This document shows, piece after piece, positions 1 through 5,951 of a stretch of DNA of 10,560 nucleotides (positions are counted from its first letter, which is position 1; each line of letters begins with the position of its first letter). The DNA comes from Chloroflexota bacterium (GTDB lineage Bacteria; Chloroflexota; UBA6077): the NCBI GenBank assembly GCA_021786215.1, contig JAJYNT010000324.1:1-10560 (forward strand). The letters are read 5' to 3'. Below the pieces are notes generated by a model. The model was given only the letters and a program-made list of their open reading frames with translations. It ran no database searches and had not been told where the DNA came from. The position numbers and the translations under genes are program-made.

Positions 1-124
1 AGCCACCATAGCTGCCGCAGGGTGGCACCTCTCCCTGCAGGTGAAGCACCGCCAGGTAGAGAGCATCTCCCAGCCCTAGGAGAGCCAGCGCGGGGATGAC
101 CAAGCGCGTTTTCACCCCATTCAT
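1..124 (-). CDS. VKOR-family protein, N-terminal fragment (cut by window edge)
   Basis: Only the first 41 codons are in the window. They read as a short charged start, a hydrophobic first membrane helix (about residues 8-29) ending in GLGDALYLAVLHL, then a periplasmic/exoplasmic loop with PPCGSYGG. That pattern matches the start of bacterial vitamin K epoxide reductase homologues, integral membrane enzymes that use quinone to re-oxidise a DsbA-type partner. The Cys at residue 36 would belong to the loop cysteine pair of that family. The start ATG (124-122) overlaps the stop of the upstream DsbA-like gene as ATGA, so the two are translationally coupled, and that partnership supports the call. 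The CXXC active site and remaining helices lie outside the window and cannot be checked. Confidence 0.72.
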   Translation of the reverse strand, partial: MNGVKTRLVIPALALLGLGDALYLAVLHLQGEVPPCGSYGG

Positions 125-915
125 TTGTTCTTCGCCAGGTCCTCCTCGATCACGGATTTCATCGCCTCCACAGAAGGTACACCCTGAATCTTCAGACCGT
201 TGATGAAGATGGTGGGAGTGGCGCTGACTCCCTGGGCCACCCCCTCCTTCTGCTCGGCGATCAACTCTGCGCGATGCACCCCATTATCAAGGCAGGCATT
301 GAAGGTAGACTGATCGAGCCCGAGATCAGCTGCGAAGCCCTTCAGCTTGTCTGCACTGAAAGCCCCTTGATTCTCACCCTGCTGCCGCTGCCACAGCATG
401 TTTCTATAGTCGAGGTAGCGTCCCTGGTCCCCCGCGCATTCCGCCGCCTCCGCTGCAAGCAGGGACTCCGGGCCAAGGAAGGGAAAATTGTGGTACACGA
501 AGCGCACCTGCCCCGATGCGAGATACTGCTGCTCGATGATCGGCTCTCGGGTGAGGGCGTAGAGGCGGCAGGCCGGGCACTGGAAGTCGGACCACTCCGT
601 GATCACCACCGGGGCGTTGGGGTTCCCCACGGAATGCCGATCCGGGCCTTGAGGGACGGAGACCAGTTTCACCTGGGTGGCAGCCGGCACCGATGTACGA
701 ACAGAGATAAGATTGAGGGCGATCATGACCACGCCTAGAGCAACCCCGAGGGTTGATGCCAGGATCACCAGCATGGTCCAACGCTTGGGAAGCTCCAACG
801 CAACGGCATCGTCACCCTTAGGCCGCTTGAGGGCAACCCGACCTGAGTGATCGCGACCACGGGTAGAGGGGGATGTCGAACGCTCTCCGCCGGATTGCCG
901 ACTCTTCCTGGCCAT
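121..915 (-). CDS. Membrane-anchored DsbA-like thiol:disulfide oxidoreductase
   Basis: This 264-aa protein has a basic cytoplasmic tail (residues 1-46), one membrane segment (about 47-70) and an exported thioredoxin-fold domain (about 90-260). The active site is CPAC at 113-116 within WSDFQCPACRLY. The cis-proline loop is SATPTIFING (Pro234). C160 (AECAGDQGRYLDY) and C208 form a probable second cysteine pair, as in many DsbA/BdbD-like proteins. It probably introduces or shuffles disulfides in extracytoplasmic proteins and is re-oxidised by the VKOR encoded immediately downstream (4-nt overlap). The start at 915 has AGGAG at 932-928, 12 nt upstream, which is longer spacing than ideal but no better start is seen. 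A strong promoter candidate lies about 100 nt upstream. Family membership is clear. Whether it oxidises or isomerises substrates is inferred. Confidence 0.9.
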   Translation of the reverse strand: MARKSRQSGGERSTSPSTRGRDHSGRVALKRPKGDDAVALELPKRWTMLVILASTLGVALGVVMIALNLISVRTSVPAATQVKLVSVPQGPDRHSVGNPNAPVVITEWSDFQCPACRLYALTREPIIEQQYLASGQVRFVYHNFPFLGPESLLAAEAAECAGDQGRYLDYRNMLWQRQQGENQGAFSADKLKGFAADLGLDQSTFNACLDNGVHRAELIAEQKEGVAQGVSATPTIFINGLKIQGVPSVEAMKSVIEEDLAKNK

Positions 916-1017
916 CGGTCTGTGGCACTCCTGTTCTTCTATCCCATGAAGGGGGTCTTGGCCAAGCCATGGATAGCGGGGCTGCCGTCATTACATCAAC
1001 TGCGGCAGGGCTCTTCG

Positions 1018-1046
1018 AGCATAACACGGGGCAGCTATTGGGTCAA
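1018..1046 (-). promoter_or_regulatory. Sigma70-type promoter for the dsbA-like/VKOR unit
   Basis: Read on the minus strand there is TTGACC (1046-1041), a 17-nt spacer, and TATGCT (1023-1018) preceded by TGT, giving an extended -10 box. The -35 box overlaps the rnz stop codon (1045-1043). Transcription would start near 1011, leaving a leader of about 95 nt before the start codon at 915. It would let the disulfide unit be expressed independently of rnz. No start site has been mapped. Confidence 0.6.
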
Positions 1047-1966
1047 AGGCCGAAACCGGCCGGATCGGGAAATCGAAGCGTTGCCGTCATTCGGTCGTAG
1101 CCGGCGCGAGTGTTGGGGAAGATCATCGTCGCCTCCTCGAGCCACTCTTCAGGTTCCGATAGAGAAGGACTGTAGTGGGTGAGCCACAGTTCCCGAACGC
1201 GACCCTGTCGGGCGATCTCCGCCGCCTCTGAGAAGAGCATGTGCTGATTCCCCACAGCCTTGGGTAGCTCCTCGGGCGAGCCGTACATCCCCTCGCAGAT
1301 CAGGAGATCGGCGCCCTCCACAAAGGAAGGCAGCTGGGCCGTAGGCCTGGTGTCCGTTGTGTAGGCGAGCTTGATCCCTCTCCTCTCCTCTCCCAGCACC
1401 TCCTGAGGATCCACCCTGCGGCCATTCCACTCCACCGATTCCCCCCTTTGAAGCCGGCTCCAAAGGTACAGGGGCAGTCCCAGAGCCACGGCTTTCTCGG
1501 GAACGAAACGGCGCGCCCTGGGCAGATAGAGAGAGTAAGCGAGACATGGCACCCCATGCTCCACCGCCAGGCAAGAAACCTCAAGGTCGTCCAACGCCAG
1601 ATCCTCGTCCCCCTCTAACTCCTGCCATTCAAGGGCAAAAGGGAGCTGAGGAGCGATAGCTCTCACCCCCTCCACCACCCGCCACAGATCGCGCGGGCCG
1701 TAAAGCATCACAGCATCTCTTCGACCGGAATTGCCGATGGATAGCAGCATGCCGGGAAGGCCGGCGACGTGGTCGGCATGCAGGTGGGTAAGCAGGATGG
1801 ATGAGATCTCCTTGAAGCCCCATCCAAGCTGTTTGAGTGTGATTTGCGTGCCCTCGCCGCAATCGATCAGCAGCAGCCTGCCAGCGTGGCGCACCAGCAG
1901 GCTTGCCAGCCACCTCTTCGGAAGCGGCGTCATCCCGCCGGTCCCCAGCAACGCCACATCCAACAT
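1043..1966 (-). CDS. rnz: Ribonuclease Z (tRNA 3'-processing endonuclease)
   Basis: This is a 307-aa metallo-beta-lactamase-fold enzyme of the short RNase Z type, which cleaves 3' trailers from tRNA precursors in the cytoplasm. The protein opens with MLDVALLGTGGMTPLP, then IDCGEGTQ (34-41). The metal motif is HLHADH (61-66). Further expected metal ligands are H137 (VEHG), D205 (TTDTRP) and H264 (LTHYSPSL). The NQHMLFSEAAEIA segment (H242) matches the conserved downstream RNase Z histidine motif. The frame is open upstream to an ATG at 2077, but the start at 1966 is preferred. It has AGGAG 6 nt upstream and begins exactly where the family begins. The extra 37 residues (SAESELSAWDSGSQEK and similar) resemble no domain. 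The length is typical. Another MBL hydrolase is possible but less likely given the full motif set. Confidence 0.9.
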   Translation of the reverse strand: MLDVALLGTGGMTPLPKRWLASLLVRHAGRLLLIDCGEGTQITLKQLGWGFKEISSILLTHLHADHVAGLPGMLLSIGNSGRRDAVMLYGPRDLWRVVEGVRAIAPQLPFALEWQELEGDEDLALDDLEVSCLAVEHGVPCLAYSLYLPRARRFVPEKAVALGLPLYLWSRLQRGESVEWNGRRVDPQEVLGEERRGIKLAYTTDTRPTAQLPSFVEGADLLICEGMYGSPEELPKAVGNQHMLFSEAAEIARQGRVRELWLTHYSPSLSEPEEWLEEATMIFPNTRAGYDRMTATLRFPDPAGFGL

Positions 1967-1972
1967 GCCCTT

Positions 1973-1977
1973 CTCCT
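1973..1977 (-). promoter_or_regulatory. Ribosome binding site deciding the rnz start
   Basis: AGGAG sits 6 nt before the ATG at 1966-1964 on the minus strand. It supports this start over the in-frame ATG at 2077, which would add 37 unconserved-looking residues. Confidence 0.7.
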
Positions 1978-2062
1978 GCGATCCCGAGTCCCAAGCGCTG
2001 AGTTCGGACTCGGCACTCGCCATTTTACCCCTTCGGCCGCCCGTCAACACGGCATCGTTGGC

Positions 2063-2079
2063 GTTTGGAGTGTCCAAAC
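2063..2079. promoter_or_regulatory. Perfect 17-bp dyad, candidate operator
   Basis: GTTTGGAGTGTCCAAAC has two perfect 7-bp arms around a 3-nt centre. It lies in the divergent gap, about 100 bp from the rnz start and 200 bp from the MoxR operon start. Its size and symmetry fit a binding site for a dimeric repressor or activator. Its TTGGA/TCCAA halves recur in inverted order in the second dyad at 2207-2221. The regulator is unknown. Confidence 0.4.
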
Positions 2080-2206
2080 CATCCCCAACAGGCCTTCCGA
2101 TGGCACCCTTATTGCTTTCCTCCCTCGGAGTAGCCGCCGGCCTGCATGGAGTCGGACACCGGCCCCGAGGGACAGGAACGGGAGAGGGCGCAGACGGTAG
2201 TCAGAG

Positions 2207-2221
2207 CTCCAAGACTTGGAG
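2207..2221. promoter_or_regulatory. Perfect 15-bp dyad, candidate operator
   Basis: CTCCAAGACTTGGAG has 7-bp perfect arms around one base, 57 bp before the first gene of the MoxR operon. The position suits an operator near that operon's promoter. It could also form a small hairpin in a leader RNA. The outward TCCAA...TTGGA order is the reverse of the dyad at 2063-2079. Confidence 0.4.
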
Positions 2222-2278
2222 ATGAGCAACCGAGACGATGGCCTTCCAACATCCGGTAATCCAGGATAAGAGCCGCCG

Positions 2279-3922
2279 ATGAGCGCTCAAACGATGGAAG
2301 ATAACCTGCGGCCGCTCCACCGCAGCTTCGGAGTAGCGCGCCGGCTGCTGTGGTGGCAGAGAGGACTGCTAGCGCTGGCCAGGAGTCTCTGCGCGGCCCT
2401 GGCACTGGCCCTGACAGCGGCCTTTCTGGCGGCATGGCAGCTGCCGCAGACCGCTCTCAACTGGCTCTGGCTGGCCAGCGGTCTGATCCCCCTGGCCGGG
2501 CTAGCCATCGCACTGGCCCTCAGGCCCTCCAGATCACAGGCGGCCAGGGCGGTGGATCTTCACCTCGGACTGCGACAGCAGTTGGGAACCGCGGAGGAGC
2601 TGCTGTCGAGGGGAAGTGAGGGCCGATTGACACCGCTGCAGATTGCCAGGGCGTCGGAGTTAGCAGCCGGGCTGGAGCTTCCCAGGGCATTCCCTCTCCT
2701 ACCGAAAAGGGAGGCGATTGCAGCGCTGCTCTTGGCAGCAGCCACCGCCCTGATGATCGGGCTGGTCAGTCGGGGGATGATCCTGCCCAATCCTTTTTCA
2801 GCCATCCATCTGCCTTCGCTCTCCAGAGAGGCGCCCAAACCCGCGAATCAGGACTTCTTCGGAAACCCCCAGGACACTCACAAACCGAAAGCCCAGTCGC
2901 CCGCCGTTGAACAGATCAACCGGTTGCTGGATCAGATCCAGAAGCAGGCTCAACAGGGAACCCTTTCCTCGGCGGCCGCGTCGGCAGCTCTTGCCGCGGC
3001 GAACTCGCAGCTGAACCAGATAGCCAGCGAGTCCCGAAACCGTCAGCAAGCGCTGGACAATCTGGCGAACAGTCTGCAAGGCACGGCGGCGGGCAGGGAT
3101 GCGGCCCAGAGCCTGAGACAGGGGAACTACAGCCAGGCTGCCGACCAAATCCGCCAGATGGGGCAGCATAGCGACCAATTGTCCCCTCAGGCCAAGCAGG
3201 AATTGGCTAACGCTCTCAACAGCGCTGCTTCCCAGAGCCAATCGACCCCCGACCTCGCCGAGAGTGAGAAGGACGCAGCCAACCGGTTGCAGAGCGGGGA
3301 CTATTCCTCCGTGGTGCAGTCGACCGACCAACTGGCTCAATCAGTTCAGAAAGCGGCCGACCAGAGGGTTTCCCAAAGCGAGCTGGCCAACAGCTGGCAG
3401 CGGCTGCAGCAGATCAACCAGCAATACGGCCAGGCCGGGGCACAGAACAGCCAGAGTCAGGGGATGATGACCCCGCCGGTAGCTCAGGCGGCTCAGGGTG
3501 CCAGCGAACGCCGGTCGGGCCTACAGCAGCAGAATCAGCAACCAGGAAACCAGGGAGGTCAGCAGGGTTTCGGGGAGGGTCCACCGCAGCGGGGCGGCAA
3601 TTCCTCGGCGGACAGGCAAAACGGCGGCGGCTCCCCGGGCAACAGTCGCGGTGGCCCCCCACTTGGGAACCCCAACCCCCAGCTGGGACCCGATGGCAAG
3701 CCGCTCGACGTTCAGGGGCAGATCGCCGGTCAATTCCCCGGGGAGGCCGGAGGCAGTTCGGAGCCCCCGGCGGTGCTGCGACAGGGGCAGGGCAACTCCA
3801 TCCCCTCCACGGTCGGAGGTGGTGCTGACGGCCCGTTGAGCGTGCCGCCGGAGAACGTGTTCGTGCCGGGCGAACGAAGGCCGACCGTGCGGGACTACTT
3901 TAATGGGGGATCGGGTGGGTAA
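2279..3922 (+). CDS. Membrane protein with Gln/Gly-rich tail, first gene of MoxR operon
   Basis: I do not recognise this 547-aa protein with certainty. It has three predicted membrane segments (about residues 34-53, 62-80 and 146-165), the third separated by a soluble loop (82-145). A helical, Gln/Ala/Ser-rich region follows (205-385, heptad-like, with an internal repeat), then a low-complexity Gln/Asn/Gly/Pro-rich stretch (386-525). The protein ends in an ordered-looking tail, ENVFVPGERRPTVRDYF (525-541). Three N-terminal helices plus a Q-rich region resemble the architecture of DUF4175-type proteins found near moxR genes, but this is analogy only. The start at 2279 is bounded by an in-frame stop at 2267-2269. 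The Shine-Dalgarno sequence is weak (AGGA, 12 nt upstream). The stop overlaps the MoxR start by one base (TAATG), so the two are co-translated. Confidence 0.75.
   Translation: MSAQTMEDNLRPLHRSFGVARRLLWWQRGLLALARSLCAALALALTAAFLAAWQLPQTALNWLWLASGLIPLAGLAIALALRPSRSQAARAVDLHLGLRQQLGTAEELLSRGSEGRLTPLQIARASELAAGLELPRAFPLLPKREAIAALLLAAATALMIGLVSRGMILPNPFSAIHLPSLSREAPKPANQDFFGNPQDTHKPKAQSPAVEQINRLLDQIQKQAQQGTLSSAAASAALAAANSQLNQIASESRNRQQALDNLANSLQGTAAGRDAAQSLRQGNYSQAADQIRQMGQHSDQLSPQAKQELANALNSAASQSQSTPDLAESEKDAANRLQSGDYSSVVQSTDQLAQSVQKAADQRVSQSELANSWQRLQQINQQYGQAGAQNSQSQGMMTPPVAQAAQGASERRSGLQQQNQQPGNQGGQQGFGEGPPQRGGNSSADRQNGGGSPGNSRGGPPLGNPNPQLGPDGKPLDVQGQIAGQFPGEAGGSSEPPAVLRQGQGNSIPSTVGGGADGPLSVPPENVFVPGERRPTVRDYFNGGSGG
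3092..3397 (+). repeat. Degenerate internal protein repeat (two copies of about 42 aa)
   Basis: Residues 272-315 and 330-373 of the 547-aa protein align with an offset of 58-60 residues. DAAQSLRQGNYSQAADQI matches DAANRLQSGDYSSVVQST, and ELANAL matches ELANSW after a short gap. The repeat is visible only at protein level. It suggests a duplicated helical hairpin in the soluble region, somewhat TPR-like in the G-[ND]-Y-[S] pattern, though no TPR is claimed. Confidence 0.45.
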
Positions 3923-4914
3923 TGATCGATATCAATACTTCTGTTGACCAGCTTACGGCCACCGCTCGCAAGATTGAGGGAGAGGTGAGTCGGGTCATTG
4001 TCGGCCAGGAGAAGACCCTGCGGGGAGTGATGGTCTGCCTGCTGTGCGGCGGCCACGCCCTGCTGGAGGGGGTACCGGGGCTGGGAAAGACCATGCTCGT
4101 GCGCACCCTGGCAGGCGCCCTGGATCTGCAACACAGCAGGGTACAGTTCACGCCGGATCTGATGCCGGGTGACATTGTGGGGACCAGCGTCCTGGTGGAG
4201 GACGAGGAGGGACAGCGAAGGTTGTCCTTCAGACCCGGGCCTGTGTTCTCCAATCTGGTGCTCGCCGACGAGATCAATCGGGCGACTCCCAAGACCCAGA
4301 GCGCACTGCTCGAAGCGATGCAGGAGCGAAGCGTCAGCGTGGGGAACAGCACCCACCAATTGCCGCAGCCCTTCTTTGTTCTGGCCACCCAGAACCCCAT
4401 CGAGATGGAAGGTACCTACCCTCTGCCCGAGGCCCAGCTGGACCGTTTCTTCTTCAAGCTGCGGGTCGATTACCCCTCGCAGGAAGAGATGGTGGAGATC
4501 CTGCAGCGCACCACTACCCCCGAGACCCCACATCCCGAGAGGGTGGCCGACGCCGCCTGGCTCCTGCAGGCTCAATCGATGGTACGGGAGGTTCCTATCG
4601 CCAGCTACGTCATGGAGTACGCCGTTAGGCTGACCATGGCGACCCATCCCGATCAACCCTCGGCCCCGCCGATGGCCCGGAAGTATCTCCGCTACGGGGC
4701 CAGCCCACGGGCGGCACAAACGCTGGTGCTAGCCGCCAAGACCGCGGCCCTGCTGGACAACCGATATAACGCGTCATTCGAGGACATCCGTCTGATGGCA
4801 AAGCCGGCGCTCCGACATCGGATCATCATCAATTTGGATGCGGAGCTTGCCGGCGTGACGACGGACGGCATCATCGACGAACTGATCGAGAAGATCCCGG
4901 AAGAAAAGAAGTAG
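3922..4914 (+). CDS. MoxR-family AAA+ ATPase
   Basis: This 330-aa cytoplasmic ATPase of the MoxR group acts as a chaperone-like motor that remodels or activates partners, commonly vWA proteins encoded alongside. Walker A is GVPGLGKT (50-57) and Walker B is LVLADE (112-117). The MoxR signature ADEINRATPKTQSALLEAMQ follows, then sensor 1 ATQNP (155-159) and PLPEAQLDRFFF (167-178) with the expected arginine. The C-terminal lid (about 200-330) carries the usual YGASPRAAQTLV segment. Length and motifs are complete, so it should be active. It overlaps the upstream gene by 1 nt and is followed directly by the DUF58 gene, the standard MoxR neighbourhood. The substrate is not deducible. Confidence 0.96.
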   Translation: MIDINTSVDQLTATARKIEGEVSRVIVGQEKTLRGVMVCLLCGGHALLEGVPGLGKTMLVRTLAGALDLQHSRVQFTPDLMPGDIVGTSVLVEDEEGQRRLSFRPGPVFSNLVLADEINRATPKTQSALLEAMQERSVSVGNSTHQLPQPFFVLATQNPIEMEGTYPLPEAQLDRFFFKLRVDYPSQEEMVEILQRTTTPETPHPERVADAAWLLQAQSMVREVPIASYVMEYAVRLTMATHPDQPSAPPMARKYLRYGASPRAAQTLVLAAKTAALLDNRYNASFEDIRLMAKPALRHRIIINLDAELAGVTTDGIIDELIEKIPEEKK

Positions 4915-5874
4915 ATGCTATTCGACCGCATCTTCCGTTTCCCAGGAAGGGTATCGCTTCCCTCCAGACAGGGCGGGCCTACCAGAGGAGTGGCCCGATC
5001 TCAGGCGCTGGACGACAGCTTCCTAAGCCGGCTGCGCAACGTGACCCTGGTCTCACAACGCAAGCTCACCAGCGGATTGACCGGCGAGCACGCCAGCCCC
5101 CGCAGGGCCCACGCACTGGAGTTCGCCGACTATCGCAGCTACACCCCCGGCGACGATCTTCGGCGTGTGGACTGGAACGCCTACCTGCGGCTGGGTCAGC
5201 TGCTTGTGAAGCTGGCTGATGCGCCGGAACGGGTGACTCTTCACCTCTTGCTGGACACCAGCGGATCCATGGCCTGGGGCCATCCCGACAAGTTCAGCTT
5301 CGCCCGCAAGGTGGCCGGTGGGCTGGCCTACGTGGCCCTCTCTCACATGGATGCGGCCAGCCTGATCGTCCTTAGAGACAGGGATTGCACCCGCTGGTCC
5401 AGGCAGGAGAGCTCGGCTTCTGCCGCGGCGATGGTGCGGGCCATCAATGCCCTGGAGCCCGGTGGGACCACCGACCTGGATGCGGCGCTGAGCGCCTACA
5501 CCTCGCTCAGCAACCATCGGGGCATCGCCGTACTTATCACCGATCTCCTCTCACCTCAGGGCTACCAATCAGGGCTGGAGCGGCTCTCCCATGCGGCCCT
5601 GCGTCCGGTGGTTATACACGTACTAAGCCCGGAGGAGATCAACCCCACCCTTGAGGGCGACCTTGAGCTGCTGGATGCGGAGACGGGGGAGACGGTGCAG
5701 GTCAGCGTCGACTGGGGGATCTTGCGGCGGTACCGCCGATGGCTGCGGGAGTGGCTGAACGAGATCGAAGCCTACTGCGCTGGGCGGGGCATAACCTACA
5801 TTCGAGTGGAGAGCTCTCACCCCATCGAGCAGCTGCTGCTCGAGCGTCTCCGCAGGGAGAAGGTGCTGAAGTGA
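4915..5874 (+). CDS. DUF58 domain protein with vWA-type metal site
   Basis: This 319-aa soluble protein is the usual MoxR partner. The DUF58 signature YRSYTPGDDLRRVDWNAYLR lies at residues 73-92. A von Willebrand A-like fold follows, with MIDAS residues DTSGSM (114-119), GGTTDL (183-188, T185/T186) and LITD (D210), so the metal site looks complete. There is no N-terminal membrane pair, unlike longer DUF58 proteins, so it probably works in the cytoplasm or bound to the membrane vWA proteins downstream. The ATG follows the MoxR stop with no gap (TAG-ATG). The purine-rich end of the MoxR gene supplies a weak Shine-Dalgarno sequence, suggesting translational coupling. The family is clear, but its biochemical role is unknown for DUF58 proteins generally. 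Confidence 0.94.
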   Translation: MLFDRIFRFPGRVSLPSRQGGPTRGVARSQALDDSFLSRLRNVTLVSQRKLTSGLTGEHASPRRAHALEFADYRSYTPGDDLRRVDWNAYLRLGQLLVKLADAPERVTLHLLLDTSGSMAWGHPDKFSFARKVAGGLAYVALSHMDAASLIVLRDRDCTRWSRQESSASAAAMVRAINALEPGGTTDLDAALSAYTSLSNHRGIAVLITDLLSPQGYQSGLERLSHAALRPVVIHVLSPEEINPTLEGDLELLDAETGETVQVSVDWGILRRYRRWLREWLNEIEAYCAGRGITYIRVESSHPIEQLLLERLRREKVLK

Positions 5875-5891
5875 GCAGTCCGCCACCGGCA

Positions 5892-5951
5892 ATTGGCTAT
5901 CAGCCGTTGACATGCGCGCTGGCCGGCCCACCCTGGAGGGTGATAGCCAAT
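5892..5951 (+). promoter_or_regulatory. 11-bp inverted repeat bracketing the RBS of the BatA-like gene
   Basis: ATTGGCTATCA (5892-5902) and TGATAGCCAAT (5941-5951) are perfect reverse complements separated by 38 nt. The right arm covers the first two bases of the start codon at 5950. The Shine-Dalgarno sequence GGAGG (5935-5939) lies in the loop next to the arm, with a small GC-rich palindrome GGCCGGCC (5921-5928) also in the loop. In the mRNA this hairpin would restrict initiation. It sits in the only sizeable gap (75 nt) of the operon. Confidence 0.5.

Larger units (their letters stand above)
1967..2278. other. Divergent intergenic region between rnz and the MoxR operon
   Basis: This 312-nt stretch separates the divergent rnz and MoxR-operon genes. 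I find no credible coding sequence: the short open frames here lack a Shine-Dalgarno sequence and recognisable protein content. It should contain the promoters of both transcription units, but none is convincing. On the minus strand TAAAAT (2027-2022) and TTGACG (2047-2042) are separated by only 14 nt. On the plus strand I see no paired -35/-10. The clear structure is two perfect dyads, listed separately. Confidence 0.6.

Noticed and set aside
982..1008. CTGCCG...CGGCAG inverted repeat between rnz and the DsbA-like gene
   Set aside because: The 6-bp stem with a 15-nt loop and no U-tract is not distinguishable from chance. It lies in the leader of the proposed promoter, not clearly a terminator.
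2022..2047. TTGACG and TAAAAT on the minus strand as an rnz promoter
   Set aside because: The spacer is only 14 nt, too short for a normal sigma70 promoter, and there is no TGn extension.
1967..2077. In-frame N-terminal extension of rnz to the ATG at 2077
   Set aside because: The start at 1966 has AGGAG at 6 nt and matches the family's beginning. The extra 37 residues look non-coding and would contain half of the dyad region.
3430..3850. Low-complexity Q/G/P-rich DNA as a tandem repeat or CRISPR-like array
   Set aside because: There are no regularly spaced identical units. The bias is at amino-acid level within one continuous coding frame.
3895..4719. 274-codon open frame antisense to the MoxR gene
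   Set aside because: It mirrors the codon structure of a clearly conserved ATPase gene, has no recognisable protein features, and is expected in GC-rich DNA.
5907..5912. Perfect TTGACA -35 box inside the DUF58-BatA gap
   Set aside because: No -10-like hexamer exists 16-18 nt downstream, so it is probably a chance match or part of the hairpin loop.
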